Of a stretch of DNA of 64,000 nucleotides, positions 55,354-64,000 are shown in pieces. Each line of letters opens with the position of its first letter. Positions within the stretch are counted from its first letter, which is position 1. The DNA is from Hyaloscypha bicolor E (Eukaryota > Ascomycota > Leotiomycetes > Helotiales > Hyaloscyphaceae): assembly GCF_002865645.1 (NCBI RefSeq), contig NW_020194628.1:186001-250000 (forward strand), read 5' to 3'. The notes under the pieces are model-generated. The model was not told where the DNA came from. It saw only the letters and a program-made list of their open reading frames with translations, and did not search any database. Both the position numbers and the translations under genes were made by a program.

Positions 55354-56881
55354 ATGGCAGAAACTGGAGCACCATTAGTAGCGGCCGACGAGGCTCCAGC
55401 CTATTCTGTCAGCCACATCAAATTCCGAGGAACTTCCCTGCTAATAGAGCCAGGCCCCCACGCTTGACCCAACTGCTCCTGTCGCGGCTCCTTTAGAATT
55501 CTATAACGCTGAGGCTGAGGATGCCGATTCTGGCTATCCGGGGCCAACAAGGGTGAGACGGGCCAGCACCTTACCTTCATCGATTCTGAATTATCGCAAA
55601 GAGAATGGGAGGACGTATCATTCTTACGGTAAACCTACCTTGCCTTCTTCTCCTCCGAGTTGGAGCTAACATGCCTGCTAGGTTCGACGGAACATTGGGT
55701 ATTTCACTACGATTGGAACAGTCTTGATCCCATTTGATAATTTCTAGGGACCAAACGACGAGGCTGCTAAAGACCAGCAGGATCTAAGGTATATGATTTC
55801 CAGAATTAACAAAGACGACATCTTACACAACTCAGTCACCACTTCTGGACTCTGCTCCTCGAGGGTCAGTTCTACCTAGCTCCAATTAAACCTCCGAAGG
55901 TACAACTATGAGCCCACCACTCAACGTCAATCATTGACAAAATAGCAGAAGGTTCTCGACCTCGGAACAGGCACCGGAATCTGGGCCATGTCCGTAACTT
56001 CCCTTTTCCTTCTCAAAATTTCCTTGACACAGCATAAACTAATCCAACGCAGAGCCATGGGCGACGAATTCCCCGAAGCAACTATTACAGGAACAGACCT
56101 CTCCCCCATCCAGCCCTCTTGGGTCCCACCAAACTGCCACTTCGAAATAGACGACTTTAACAAGGAGTACGGGCGTGAGAATTCGTATGACCTGGTACAC
56201 ACACGCGAACTGCTTGGCACGATACCGAACTGGGTTGATTTCTTCAAGAAGGCTTATGCGTAAGCACTCCTATCATCAACACATCCCGTCTTTAAGTGCT
56301 TTGGACTCTAAGGGGGAGACAGTGACTGATGCTGAGGATGGAACAGCGCCCTCGAACCAGGCGGCTGGATAGACTGCACCGAGCCCGCCATAAAACTCGG
56401 CTCAACTCATTACGCCTTCCCGGCCTCGCACCCGTGGGCAATGTGGTACAGCATTTTCACCGCCATAGACGCGAAATCCGGGCTTGCCTTCGACATTGCT
56501 CCCAGCTTAAAATCCGCGATGCAAGAAGCAGGCTTCGTGAATATTATAGAGAAGAAAACGAATGTGCCGATTGGCAAGTGGCCGAAGGATAAGAGGCAGA
56601 AGGAGCTGGGAGCGTGGAATCAGTTGAGGATTGATACGGGGTTGAGAGATTTTGCGGAGAGGAGGCTAAAGACGGTTATGGAGTGGGAGAATGATGAGAT
56701 TTTGGTGTTGGTGGCGAAGTGTCGGGCTTCTGTGCAGGATCCGAGGGAGGGGTTGTGTCATGATATGTGAGTTGTCCTTTCGTGCGCGTATTGGGTGGAT
56801 GTTTAGCAGCTAACATAGTGTAGATATCATGTTTATGGCCAGAAACCTGAGAGGTGTGTAGAAGCGGGCCAGCTTAAATAG
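55354..56881 (+). CDS. SAM-dependent methyltransferase (fungal secondary-metabolism/LaeA-like type), nine exons
   Basis: Exons: 55354-55377, 55448-55628, 55682-55698, 55748-55788, 55836-55899, 55949-55989, 56053-56259, 56347-56766 and 56824-56881, for 350 aa; all junctions keep the frame. The class I methyltransferase fold shows motif I VLDLGTGTGIWAIAMGDEFP, then TGTDLSPIQPSWVPPN with the acidic residue binding the SAM ribose, YDLVHTRELLGTIPNW, and ALEPGGWIDCTEP. The N-terminal block with SILNYRKENGRTYHSYG and HHFWTLLLEGQFYLAPI is typical of this fungal group. One exon is only 17 bp, and intron 6 uses the weak donor GTCCGT, yet both restore the conserved motif. The acceptor before exon 6 could also be 3 bp earlier. 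The substrate is unknown. No other biosynthetic genes are adjacent, so a cluster role is not indicated. Confidence 0.82.
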
Positions 56882-57978
56882 GCAAACAGTTCCAAGCTTT
56901 CCAGAATTATGGCGAAATCTCACCACTCGATAGGGATCTTCGATAAGGATCATAGGAACACTCGCAGGCCAGATATAATTTGAGATATTATAGAGAGGAT
57001 ACAGTAGGCTTTGGCGTGTTTTCGGGCGTAATCCAGGCCATCCTACAGGCCGGTTAACGAGTGTGCGTCCTCCTTCAAACTTCACTTTTTAGAAACTACG
57101 AGCCATACCGTGTATCCATACTCCAGAATGTCCGCTAAACGCCAATGCAGAGTTGCCGGATGTCGAATCATTGCCTTCGAATTTGACTCGCTTCATTCGG
57201 AGGGACCACATTGGAAAGGGTGTGCATGAATAAGAGGTATAAATTGCTTCTTCAGGTGGCACAAATTGAAGGAAGCGGAAGGCATGCCACTCTACACGGA
57301 CTTGCACATACACAGGGAACCACGTTAGCAGATGCTCTTTCTCTTCGTCCTCTGTCCTCCTAGAGAATACTACTTTTTAACAATCGCAAAAAAAGAAGAC
57401 TGTCAAGGCTCACTCTCACTTCCTTTCTCCGTACTTCGCTCACGGGCTTTACAATAGGTACTGAACGCTCCCCCTCAGTTGGGATCAGAGTAGTACTAGG
57501 CACCACCTGTTTACACATTATCGACTGGCCCGGGGACAGAAGTCGAAATCAGTCATTCCACCCTCATATTATGTTGAGCCTTAAGATCCAATTCTTGCCA
57601 AGGTCCAAACCTGTGGCGAGCCTGCCTAGAAACTTGAACTTCCGGGCGACTCACTAGAAATAATTTCTTGACTCCTAGCTATCCACGACTGCTCCTAATA
57701 GAAGCCTACCTCACAATGGCATTATGACCAAAAGGTCGAAAATTTCGCGTTAATTCTCGTCCTTTCTGGCCCATGATTCATAGAACAAATGCTTGGCCAA
57801 GGAGGTAGTAGGGCCTCCCATGCTGGTAGCGAAGCTACCCAGAGTCCAATTGAGTATATGAACTGGGATCCGCATTGGTAGGCGGGCCGCAAGCGCGAGT
57901 TTGAGATTGACCGCCCCGGCCGCAGTTTTGCCCTACCATGTGCAGCGTAATCCAAGATGCCGATATGCACTATAGACA
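56882..57978. other. Gene-free stretch with possible old coding remains
   Basis: No intact gene is visible. On the minus strand a phrase like PMRIPVHILNWTLGSFATS (around 57880-57830) and its continuation look protein-like but are cut by stops. They may belong to a decayed gene with the segment to the right or be chance. Confidence 0.3.
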
Positions 57979-58480
57979 ATGCGGAACGCCGCTATGGCTT
58001 TGATCGATGTATATATCGACGTACTTGACACCAGTTCTGGGGGCCTGCCTGGGGGAACGGATGATCAGGGCTGCGTTATGGTATCAGCTACGGGTTGTCT
58101 ATGGAGCCAACGATATCTGGCCTTATGTGTGGCAGTTTCCTTTCACGGAATGGTATCTCTTTAATCCATCGCAGTGGACAATTGATTGGCAGCGCCGGTC
58201 GCGGTATGTGATACCGGAAGTGTTTGCGCGTTATGGGCCGTAAGTGTCTTCTCAGAGCTCAAATATATTTCTTTCAGATGGGTTGCAACTCTCATTACTC
58301 TCCCAACATGCCCCCTAAAAAATTTCTTTATTTAACAAGACTAGCTCCGATATTAACAGATGGGTGGACGAACCGTTTTTGGGCATGAAGGAGAGCTGTA
58401 AGAAGCACGAGGTGAGCGAGGATCAGTCCTCGGCGAGTTTGGTGACGTTTAAGGTACAACGGGCCTTCACATAGATTTGG
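57979..58480 (+). pseudogene. Unrecognised decayed coding region
   Basis: One plus-strand frame (about 58007-58243) reads LGERMIRAALWYQLRVVYGA, then NDIWPYVWQFPFTEWYLFNP and WTIDWQRRSRYVIPEVFARY. Its many Trp, Tyr and Phe residues are unlikely for random sequence. A donor GTAAGT at 58241 and an acceptor at 58278 follow, but the next exon only continues (WVDEPFLGMKESCKKHEVSE, then QSSASLVTFK) after an internal stop. Upstream, the frame is closed by a TGA where Trp would fit. This suggests a RIP-damaged gene with large parts missing. I do not recognise the family. Confidence 0.35.
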
Positions 58481-59406
58481 GGGATACTGTAGAATGGCTT
58501 TGAGTCGTGGGGTACCACTCACGGCGTCACTATATTCTGATCTCCTACGGGGAGAGGGTTTGTTTGGCATCCATTTAGAGGTAAGATAAACAACCGTTGG
58601 GAAGTTACGCTGGCTACAGACAGCTAAGAGTAGTAACTCCCCCTTCTAATAACTGAATCATGTATCAAGTATGCTGATTTACTTACTGTCAAAATCATCC
58701 TAGAATACTACTCCCTGGTCGTCTGCCTGTTCACCAGCTGCTAGGGATAGAGAGCCAGATCTCTCTTCATGTGGAATCGTTGCTCGCCGTAGTTGCTTCA
58801 TTCTATTCTGTAAGCGGGAAGAATCAGCAGCACTGATATCTCGAGTTCCACCATCGCCCTCCTGAGCCATGCTAGCAGAGCTTGGCCTTGCCGTTGCCAA
58901 GATGCTCTACTGTTTCATCGTTGACAAGAGCTCATTTGTATCGACAAAGCCGATAAGCCGTCATTGTCATCGCGGTCTTCCCCAACTGCTCCCTCAAACT
59001 CGGCATCGGCCATGGTAATTCGGAAGCCGGTTTGAGGAAGTTGTTAGTACACTGCACCTTTTCAATTGATCTGACCATACTCTGTAAAGTTTTGCTGGGA
59101 TGGTTTCTGGGGTGCATCAACGAATCATAATCCACGATGATGCTTTGAGCTGCAGCTGTGGCGTCGAGGTCATCCGCAACAAGACAAGCGTACTCAGCCT
59201 CCTCAGGCTCTACACTCCAACTAACTCTCTCAATCAATTCCCTCTTTCCTCTCCAGTCTTCCTCCCTTTCCTCTCAAAAGATGGACCCTACTCATTACAG
59301 CTCATCTAGCCACGTTATTTTCAAGAAATAGAGCAGGCTGACTAGCCGCAACTCGTCCACATCGACCTCGCACCCACAGCCTCGTCCCCTCACACCACCC
59401 ACTACA
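58481..59406. promoter_or_regulatory. Upstream region of the 820-aa protein gene
   Basis: There are no clear genes here. Minus-strand frames at 58700-58900 and 58932-59237 are moderately open but carry no recognisable motif. The last 60 bp before the start codon are C-rich (CCTCACACCACCCACTACA). Confidence 0.35.
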
Positions 59407-61869
59407 ATGTCCTTCGGCTACGCCCTAGGCGACTTCGTCCTCCTAACGCAGCTGGCCTGGGACGTCGTCCAGAACTCCCGCAAGGCATGCGGCGCCCACG
59501 ACGAACTCACCACCGAAGTGGCCAGCCTGCACATCGTTCTCCGCCGCCTCGAGCTCGAAGTCTCCAAGCCGAACTCAATCCTAACCCGAAGCGAAGACAG
59601 CCTCGACCGAAGAGAAGAACTTGCACAGTTGTCTAGCGATTGCAAAAGGGTACTAAGGGTACTTGATGGAATATTGGAGAAATATAATGCGTTGTCGGAG
59701 GAGAAGAGAAGTGTGACGAAGCTATGGAAGAGGGTGCAATTTGGAAATGGAGAGATGTTGGATTTGGCGGAGCTGAGGGTCAAGATCACAACGAGTACTT
59801 CTGCTTTGACGCTGTTCTTGAATCTTTTGTCGATTGCGTCACAAGGAAAAGTGGAGAGTTATATGGAGAGCCAGGGCGATGAATTGAGGGAAATGAGGCG
59901 GAGCTTGAATTGGATTACTGCATCCATGCAGGCAAAGTCTCCGAAAGCCGGGGAAGGATCGATACTGACGACTTATGCTGGCGATGATAAGGCGATTTGG
60001 AAGGACTTTCGGAGGGAATTGATTAAAGAAGGGTTTTCGAGCGAGGTGTTGCAAATGCATAAGGAGACTATCAAGGATTATGTGATGGAACTTGGGGATC
60101 GGGGTGCTTTGGATGATGTTGAAGATGATTTTGGAGCTGGGGGCTTGCCGTTGGAAGGTACTGGCGGTATGGCCAGAAGAAATGAGCTGGAAGACCGGAA
60201 TGAAGAAGAAGTAGAAAAAGAGGAGGAGAAGGAGGTCGAGAACTCGGAGCCTGGACCACAAGAAGCGGCAGTAGCCGATGCCGTGGAGAGTTCAGATGAG
60301 ACATCAGAGGATGGCTCAGGAAAAACTCCAGAGCAGTGTTCAGGTCCAAAACCGGAGCAACAATCGGACCGAATACCCGCAGAGGAGATCACGAACGATA
60401 ACGGCAAACCTGGATTACAGAGGAACACAAAGACATCGGATCCGGGTGCCGCCTTCGAAACAAACGGCGATGGAGTCCGTGTTAACAATAAGGAACCACT
60501 ATTATGCGGCAATCAGCACAATCTCGAAGACTCGTCAAATCCCCAAGCGCAATCAGTTGATGGTGATGCGCCTGTCACTTCCAAACGTATCAACGCCGCA
60601 GTTGAATCCCAAACAGACCATGATTCTGAACCAATCTTCTTTGGGGTAGAAAACCTCGACAAAAGCAAGATCGAAGGAGCTGTTGGAAATGCCAAAACCG
60701 TAGCCAGAGAATCATCGGGAACATCACTCCAACCAAGTGTATCCGCTGCTGATATATCCAAGGTTCCACAGTTTCACTATGATTCAGACTTTTACTTCAT
60801 GGGAGACACAGAAACTCTGGTGGGTGTAAAACATTGGTCGTTAGGCCCGTACAAATATTTTCGAAGTTGGTCAAGGGCTTGGTATTCGTTATCAGTCATC
60901 ATTGAACCTTCTCTCTTCTACAGTGAAAGCGTGCCTTCGGCGAGATCGTCACGCATATACAACCCCCATTCCCTTTGCTACGAGATTCTCTGCCTCGCGC
61001 GCTGGTATGACCAGGCACAAGCCACAATCAAGCCTTCGTCATCTCCAACGCATATATTCTCCATCGCAGATGAATTCCAGCGTTTAGTCGCACATGCAAG
61101 TACTTACTATGTTCGTGTACGACGAGCGTTTGAGCGGGTGCGGTTTCCGAAACGTTTGCAGTTCCTCTCTTTCTATCGCAAAATGCTTCGAGACTTCTAC
61201 TGTTGGGTTCGGGAGGGGATACAACACTCGCAAGCCTATGAAAGCGAAGAAAACCAAAGTGCCACACTTAACTCAATGTGGATGTTGGATAAGTCACTAT
61301 ACTTACAACAGCGGAACATTGAGTGGATTTGGCACACAACTTCGGCTGTTGAAAAACTGAAGGCACGATCTCTGCACGAACTTGGAACGCGAGCTGCTCT
61401 TGATTTTGTGTATCGTCTGTTTGAAGATGAGCGCGTTCGTTCACGACTCACCCATTTGATCACAAATGTCCAAAGCTTGTTGCTATTTTTCAAGCGATGG
61501 TGTGAAGATGATCTGCTAGAACAGGAGTGCGCTCAATATCACAACAAGCACCACTACATCCTTCGGCACCACCCTATCCCGGAGTACGAAATGAGGGACT
61601 CTGGTGTAGCAAACGCGGCTTACGAGGTGAAGATGTGCAAAGTCGCTCTAGAAACTTGGGCATTTCAAAACGACTTCTCTAAGGAAAGGGTCACTACCAA
61701 ACGCTTCGCGAGAAGCGAAAATAGCCTGAGCGCGATACTAGAAAGGTTCGATGAATCCCAGCAAAAATTGTACCAGGCCCGGAATGCACTGGACCCTGTC
61801 ATCGTAGGGAGTGGGGTACCTTTGGACAAAGCTAGATCCGGGAAACGGGAAGGCAAGAAGAAGAAGTAG
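59407..61869 (+). CDS. 820-aa protein with HeLo-like N-terminal domain and unknown C-terminal domain
   Basis: Single exon. Residues 1-175 start MSFGYALGDFVLLTQLAWDV and run as an all-helical block (ASLHIVLRRLELEVSKP, LRVLDGILEKYNALSEEKR, LWKRVQFGNGEM, LTLFLNLLSIASQGKVE). This matches the N-terminal domain common in Leotiomycete proteins and resembling HeLo-like/STAND-associated signalling domains. A second conserved part (TTYAGDDKAIWKDFRRELIK, GFSSEVLQMHKETIKDYV) follows to about 235. Residues 250-450 are acidic, Glu/Ser-rich and disordered. Residues about 460-800 form an aromatic, helical domain (YFRSWSRAWYSLSVIIEPSLF, YEILCLARWYDQAQATI, FLSFYRKMLRDFYCWVREG) I cannot place. The protein ends in a Lys/Gly-rich basic tail. 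No NACHT, NB-ARC, kinase or lipase motif is present. A role in self/non-self or stress signalling is only inferred from the N-terminus. Confidence 0.8.
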   Translation: MSFGYALGDFVLLTQLAWDVVQNSRKACGAHDELTTEVASLHIVLRRLELEVSKPNSILTRSEDSLDRREELAQLSSDCKRVLRVLDGILEKYNALSEEKRSVTKLWKRVQFGNGEMLDLAELRVKITTSTSALTLFLNLLSIASQGKVESYMESQGDELREMRRSLNWITASMQAKSPKAGEGSILTTYAGDDKAIWKDFRRELIKEGFSSEVLQMHKETIKDYVMELGDRGALDDVEDDFGAGGLPLEGTGGMARRNELEDRNEEEVEKEEEKEVENSEPGPQEAAVADAVESSDETSEDGSGKTPEQCSGPKPEQQSDRIPAEEITNDNGKPGLQRNTKTSDPGAAFETNGDGVRVNNKEPLLCGNQHNLEDSSNPQAQSVDGDAPVTSKRINAAVESQTDHDSEPIFFGVENLDKSKIEGAVGNAKTVARESSGTSLQPSVSAADISKVPQFHYDSDFYFMGDTETLVGVKHWSLGPYKYFRSWSRAWYSLSVIIEPSLFYSESVPSARSSRIYNPHSLCYEILCLARWYDQAQATIKPSSSPTHIFSIADEFQRLVAHASTYYVRVRRAFERVRFPKRLQFLSFYRKMLRDFYCWVREGIQHSQAYESEENQSATLNSMWMLDKSLYLQQRNIEWIWHTTSAVEKLKARSLHELGTRAALDFVYRLFEDERVRSRLTHLITNVQSLLLFFKRWCEDDLLEQECAQYHNKHHYILRHHPIPEYEMRDSGVANAAYEVKMCKVALETWAFQNDFSKERVTTKRFARSENSLSAILERFDESQQKLYQARNALDPVIVGSGVPLDKARSGKREGKKKK

Positions 61870-62238
61870 CATCAGAATAGCAGACTGAATGCAAAATACA
61901 CCCTTGAAAAGACCACATTCAGCTTACAACTCCACCTTCGAGAGCACCGAGTTTTCTCCGTCCTGGACAGAATATTCCTTGCTCGGCCTATTTCTACCCC
62001 AATCAGCCATGCCCTTTGCATTTGTACGCATCTTGCATTTCTCGAACTTGGGTACATGAAATACGGTCTCATGAACGCCTCTCACTCTAATCTAGCCAAT
62101 CTATTATCTCTTATCCGTCTATGGTATATTCACACGTTTCTCCACTTCTTACAATCTATACCCAACAAATGAAAGCCTCCGCCACTATGTTGTCATTACC
62201 AATCACCATTTATCCCAACTCCACTTCTCCCAAGCCCT
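61870..62238. other. Intergenic, convergent 3' ends
   Basis: A 370-bp gap between two genes whose 3' ends face each other. No features are visible beyond likely UTRs. Confidence 0.4.
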
Positions 62239-64000
62239 TTACTCCGCCGTCTTACTCCTCTTCGTCCTCAACTTCATTAACAAATAAACCATCGCGTAAC
62301 TGCTAACCGCAAACAACACCACAATCCCTGCATCCCTCCAACCATAGTAATAGTCCTGCAAATTAATCGTATAAAGATAATCACTTCCACTCCTGTACTC
62401 ACAAACCCGACACGCACTTGTCGCATCCGGATTTATCAAATTCGTTCTAGCACCCATGCCCATCTGATACGGGCCCAGATACTGTTGACACGTTTGTCCA
62501 GACGGTGGATCAAAGATAGCGAATTCTGCTTCTGCGCAGTGAACAGCCGCCGAGAAAGTGGTGAAAGTGAGCAGGGAGCCCATGAGGTAGTTAAACGGAT
62601 TGAGATAGTAGATCCAGTATCTCCAGAACGGTTGGATCTGTGCATATGGGACCAAGACACCACAGAATGAGACAAGCGTTCCGATGATCACGGGATTAGC
62701 GAGAGAAGCGAAGACAGCGTTGGGAGCATAGGCAGCGATGAATTGTCCGATCCCAGTGTACACGAATTCGTACATTAGCATGACGAATAGGGTGGCGCCG
62801 GCTTTGTTGGAGTCAGTGGGGAAGCCGACGGTGTAGTACCAGCAGACGAAATATAAGACGGCGCAGACGCAGAGGTAGGGCAGCTCGGAGACGATGAGAC
62901 CGGTTACGAATGCGATCCAGGAGTACATTTTTGACTTCTTCTCTCGCGTCTCGTAAATATCTCTTCGTTCGATAAACAAAGGCTGGAGCTGTGCGATCAC
63001 ACCAGGGGCCACGAAGATGAAGTTGAAGACAGTAAACAACCGGAGTTGGAGATCAGCAACCGTGTCGCCTATCATCCAGAAAGAGAAGCCGTTGAAGAGC
63101 GCAGAGCCAATGTGCAAGGCGAACTTGTTGTTGATGTAGTCTGTATTCCGCCAGATAGAGACATTCATCCGTTGCGTTACGATCTTCGTTTGTTCCCAGA
63201 GCGGCATGGCGAATTCAAAGCCATCGTCTTTGGTGCCGGCCTCCTTTGCTGCGGCGTTGGCGATGATGCTGTCAAGTTCTTCGACGGTTTGCTTGTGTTC
63301 TGGGGAGTCGAGCCAGACTTGGTTCCAGTCTTTGCCTTGGGAGAGGGATCCTGATACCACATCGATCATGTGCTCGGCGGGATTGGCATCTTTGGGACAG
63401 GGGGCATCGTAGCGAGCGAAGTATTCTTTGAGGGTTGTGGCGTTCTCACCGATGTCGCCGAAGTAGACAGTCTTGCCTCCCTTGGCGAGGAGGAGCAGGC
63501 TGTCAAATTGGAGGAACAGTTGGGCACTCGGTTGATGGATGGTGACAAGGACGGCTTGACCAACATCTGCGAGCTTCCTCAAGAATCGGACGATGTTGAA
63601 CGCTGCCTGTCCGTCGAGACCAGAAGTGGGTTCGTCCAGGAAGATGAGAATGCTGGGCTTCGAGACGAGTTCCACACCGATGGTGAGTCGCTTTCTTTGT
63701 TCGACTGATAGGCCAGCTCCTGTTGTTCCGATGAGAGTATTCTCAATGTCGTGCATCTCGAGCAAATCAACAATTGTATCAACATACTTGAGCTTCTCCT
63801 CTCTCGGTGTTGTTCGTGGCTGGCGGAGGAGAGCAGAGAACTCAAGGGCTTCTCTGACTGTAGCAAGCGGCTCATGAACATCAAGTTGTTCGCAATAACC
63901 AGCTGAACGCTGGAATGAGACGGAAAGCGGGCGGCCATCGACGAGAATGGAGCCCTTGATAGTACCATCCGTCTTTCGTTGCGCGAGAACATCGAGCAGG
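62239..64000 (-). CDS. PDR-type (ABCG) multidrug ABC transporter, C-terminal part (partial)
   Basis: This is the C-terminal half of a full-size PDR/CDR exporter of the plasma membrane. The 5' part lies beyond the right edge; the frame is open to base 63,999. NBD2 begins just after its Walker A, which is cut off ([20 protein letters not shown]). It then shows [21 protein letters not shown], the PDR-type signature [20 protein letters not shown], Walker [20 protein letters not shown] and the H-loop [14 protein letters not shown]2 follows with [11 protein letters not shown], the long PDR loop [20 protein letters not shown], and late helices with [20 protein letters not shown]. The extracellular loop carries several Cys ([25 protein letters not shown]). 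The visible part is 586 codons plus stop without introns. Confidence 0.92.
   Translation of the reverse strand, partial: LLDVLAQRKTDGTIKGSILVDGRPLSVSFQRSAGYCEQLDVHEPLATVREALEFSALLRQPRTTPREEKLKYVDTIVDLLEMHDIENTLIGTTGAGLSVEQRKRLTIGVELVSKPSILIFLDEPTSGLDGQAAFNIVRFLRKLADVGQAVLVTIHQPSAQLFLQFDSLLLLAKGGKTVYFGDIGENATTLKEYFARYDAPCPKDANPAEHMIDVVSGSLSQGKDWNQVWLDSPEHKQTVEELDSIIANAAAKEAGTKDDGFEFAMPLWEQTKIVTQRMNVSIWRNTDYINNKFALHIGSALFNGFSFWMIGDTVADLQLRLFTVFNFIFVAPGVIAQLQPLFIERRDIYETREKKSKMYSWIAFVTGLIVSELPYLCVCAVLYFVCWYYTVGFPTDSNKAGATLFVMLMYEFVYTGIGQFIAAYAPNAVFASLANPVIIGTLVSFCGVLVPYAQIQPFWRYWIYYLNPFNYLMGSLLTFTTFSAAVHCAEAEFAIFDPPSGQTCQQYLGPYQMGMGARTNLINPDATSACRVCEYRSGSDYLYTINLQDYYYGWRDAGIVVLFAVSSYAMVYLLMKLRTKRSKTAE

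Overview
The window is nuclear DNA from a filamentous ascomycete (Pezizomycotina). Introns are short (about 44-70 bp) with GT...AG ends and GCTAAC/CTGAC-type branch sites. The genes are typical eukaryotic housekeeping genes, and the accessory families (2EXR, DUF7704-like, and a HeLo-like N-terminal domain in a single-exon protein) are expanded in fungi such as Leotiomycetes. The class-level placement is inference. Gene models below were spliced by eye from splice signals and reading frame.

Left third (1-24 kb): the 3' end of an unknown repeat-containing gene; cohesin-associated PDS5 (-); a Ser/Thr-rich GPI-anchored-type surface protein (+); mRNA guanylyltransferase (-); a decayed coiled-coil gene; a two-TM membrane protein (-); an amino-acid permease (+); an 0.8-kb AT-rich island; a 14-bp minisatellite; and a full-length ABCC (MRP-type) transporter (+).

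Middle (24-34 kb): an accessory, gene-poor stretch. It holds a small mitochondrial-type protein, a 1,361-bp Tc1/mariner element with 25-bp inverted repeats and a stop-riddled transposase, a decayed 2EXR gene, a 17-C homopolymer, a DUF7704-like four-TM gene, and a 186-bp pogo/Fot1-like MITE. The pattern of TGG/CGA/CAG-to-stop changes and the AT islands suggest repeat-induced point mutation (RIP).

Right part (34-64 kb): an opsin-related protein without the retinal lysine; a frame-broken secreted Cys-rich/TM gene; ALG8 (N-glycan glucosylation); an EMP46/47-like cargo lectin; PEX26-like peroxin; a CAF1/PARN-type deadenylase; mitoribosomal mL46; a RING-PHD protein; ribosomal protein eL43; a saccharopine-dehydrogenase-like oxidoreductase; an AT island; a nine-exon SAM methyltransferase; an unrecognised decayed region; an 820-aa HeLo-like-domain protein; and the 3' half of a PDR-type ABC transporter running off the right edge. 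The genes do not form one pathway. ALG8 and the lectin are linked by ER glycoprotein biology, but this looks like ordinary gene order rather than a cluster. I found no convincing new multi-gene system; the best leads are the 820-aa protein, the broken Cys-rich membrane protein and the mobile elements.
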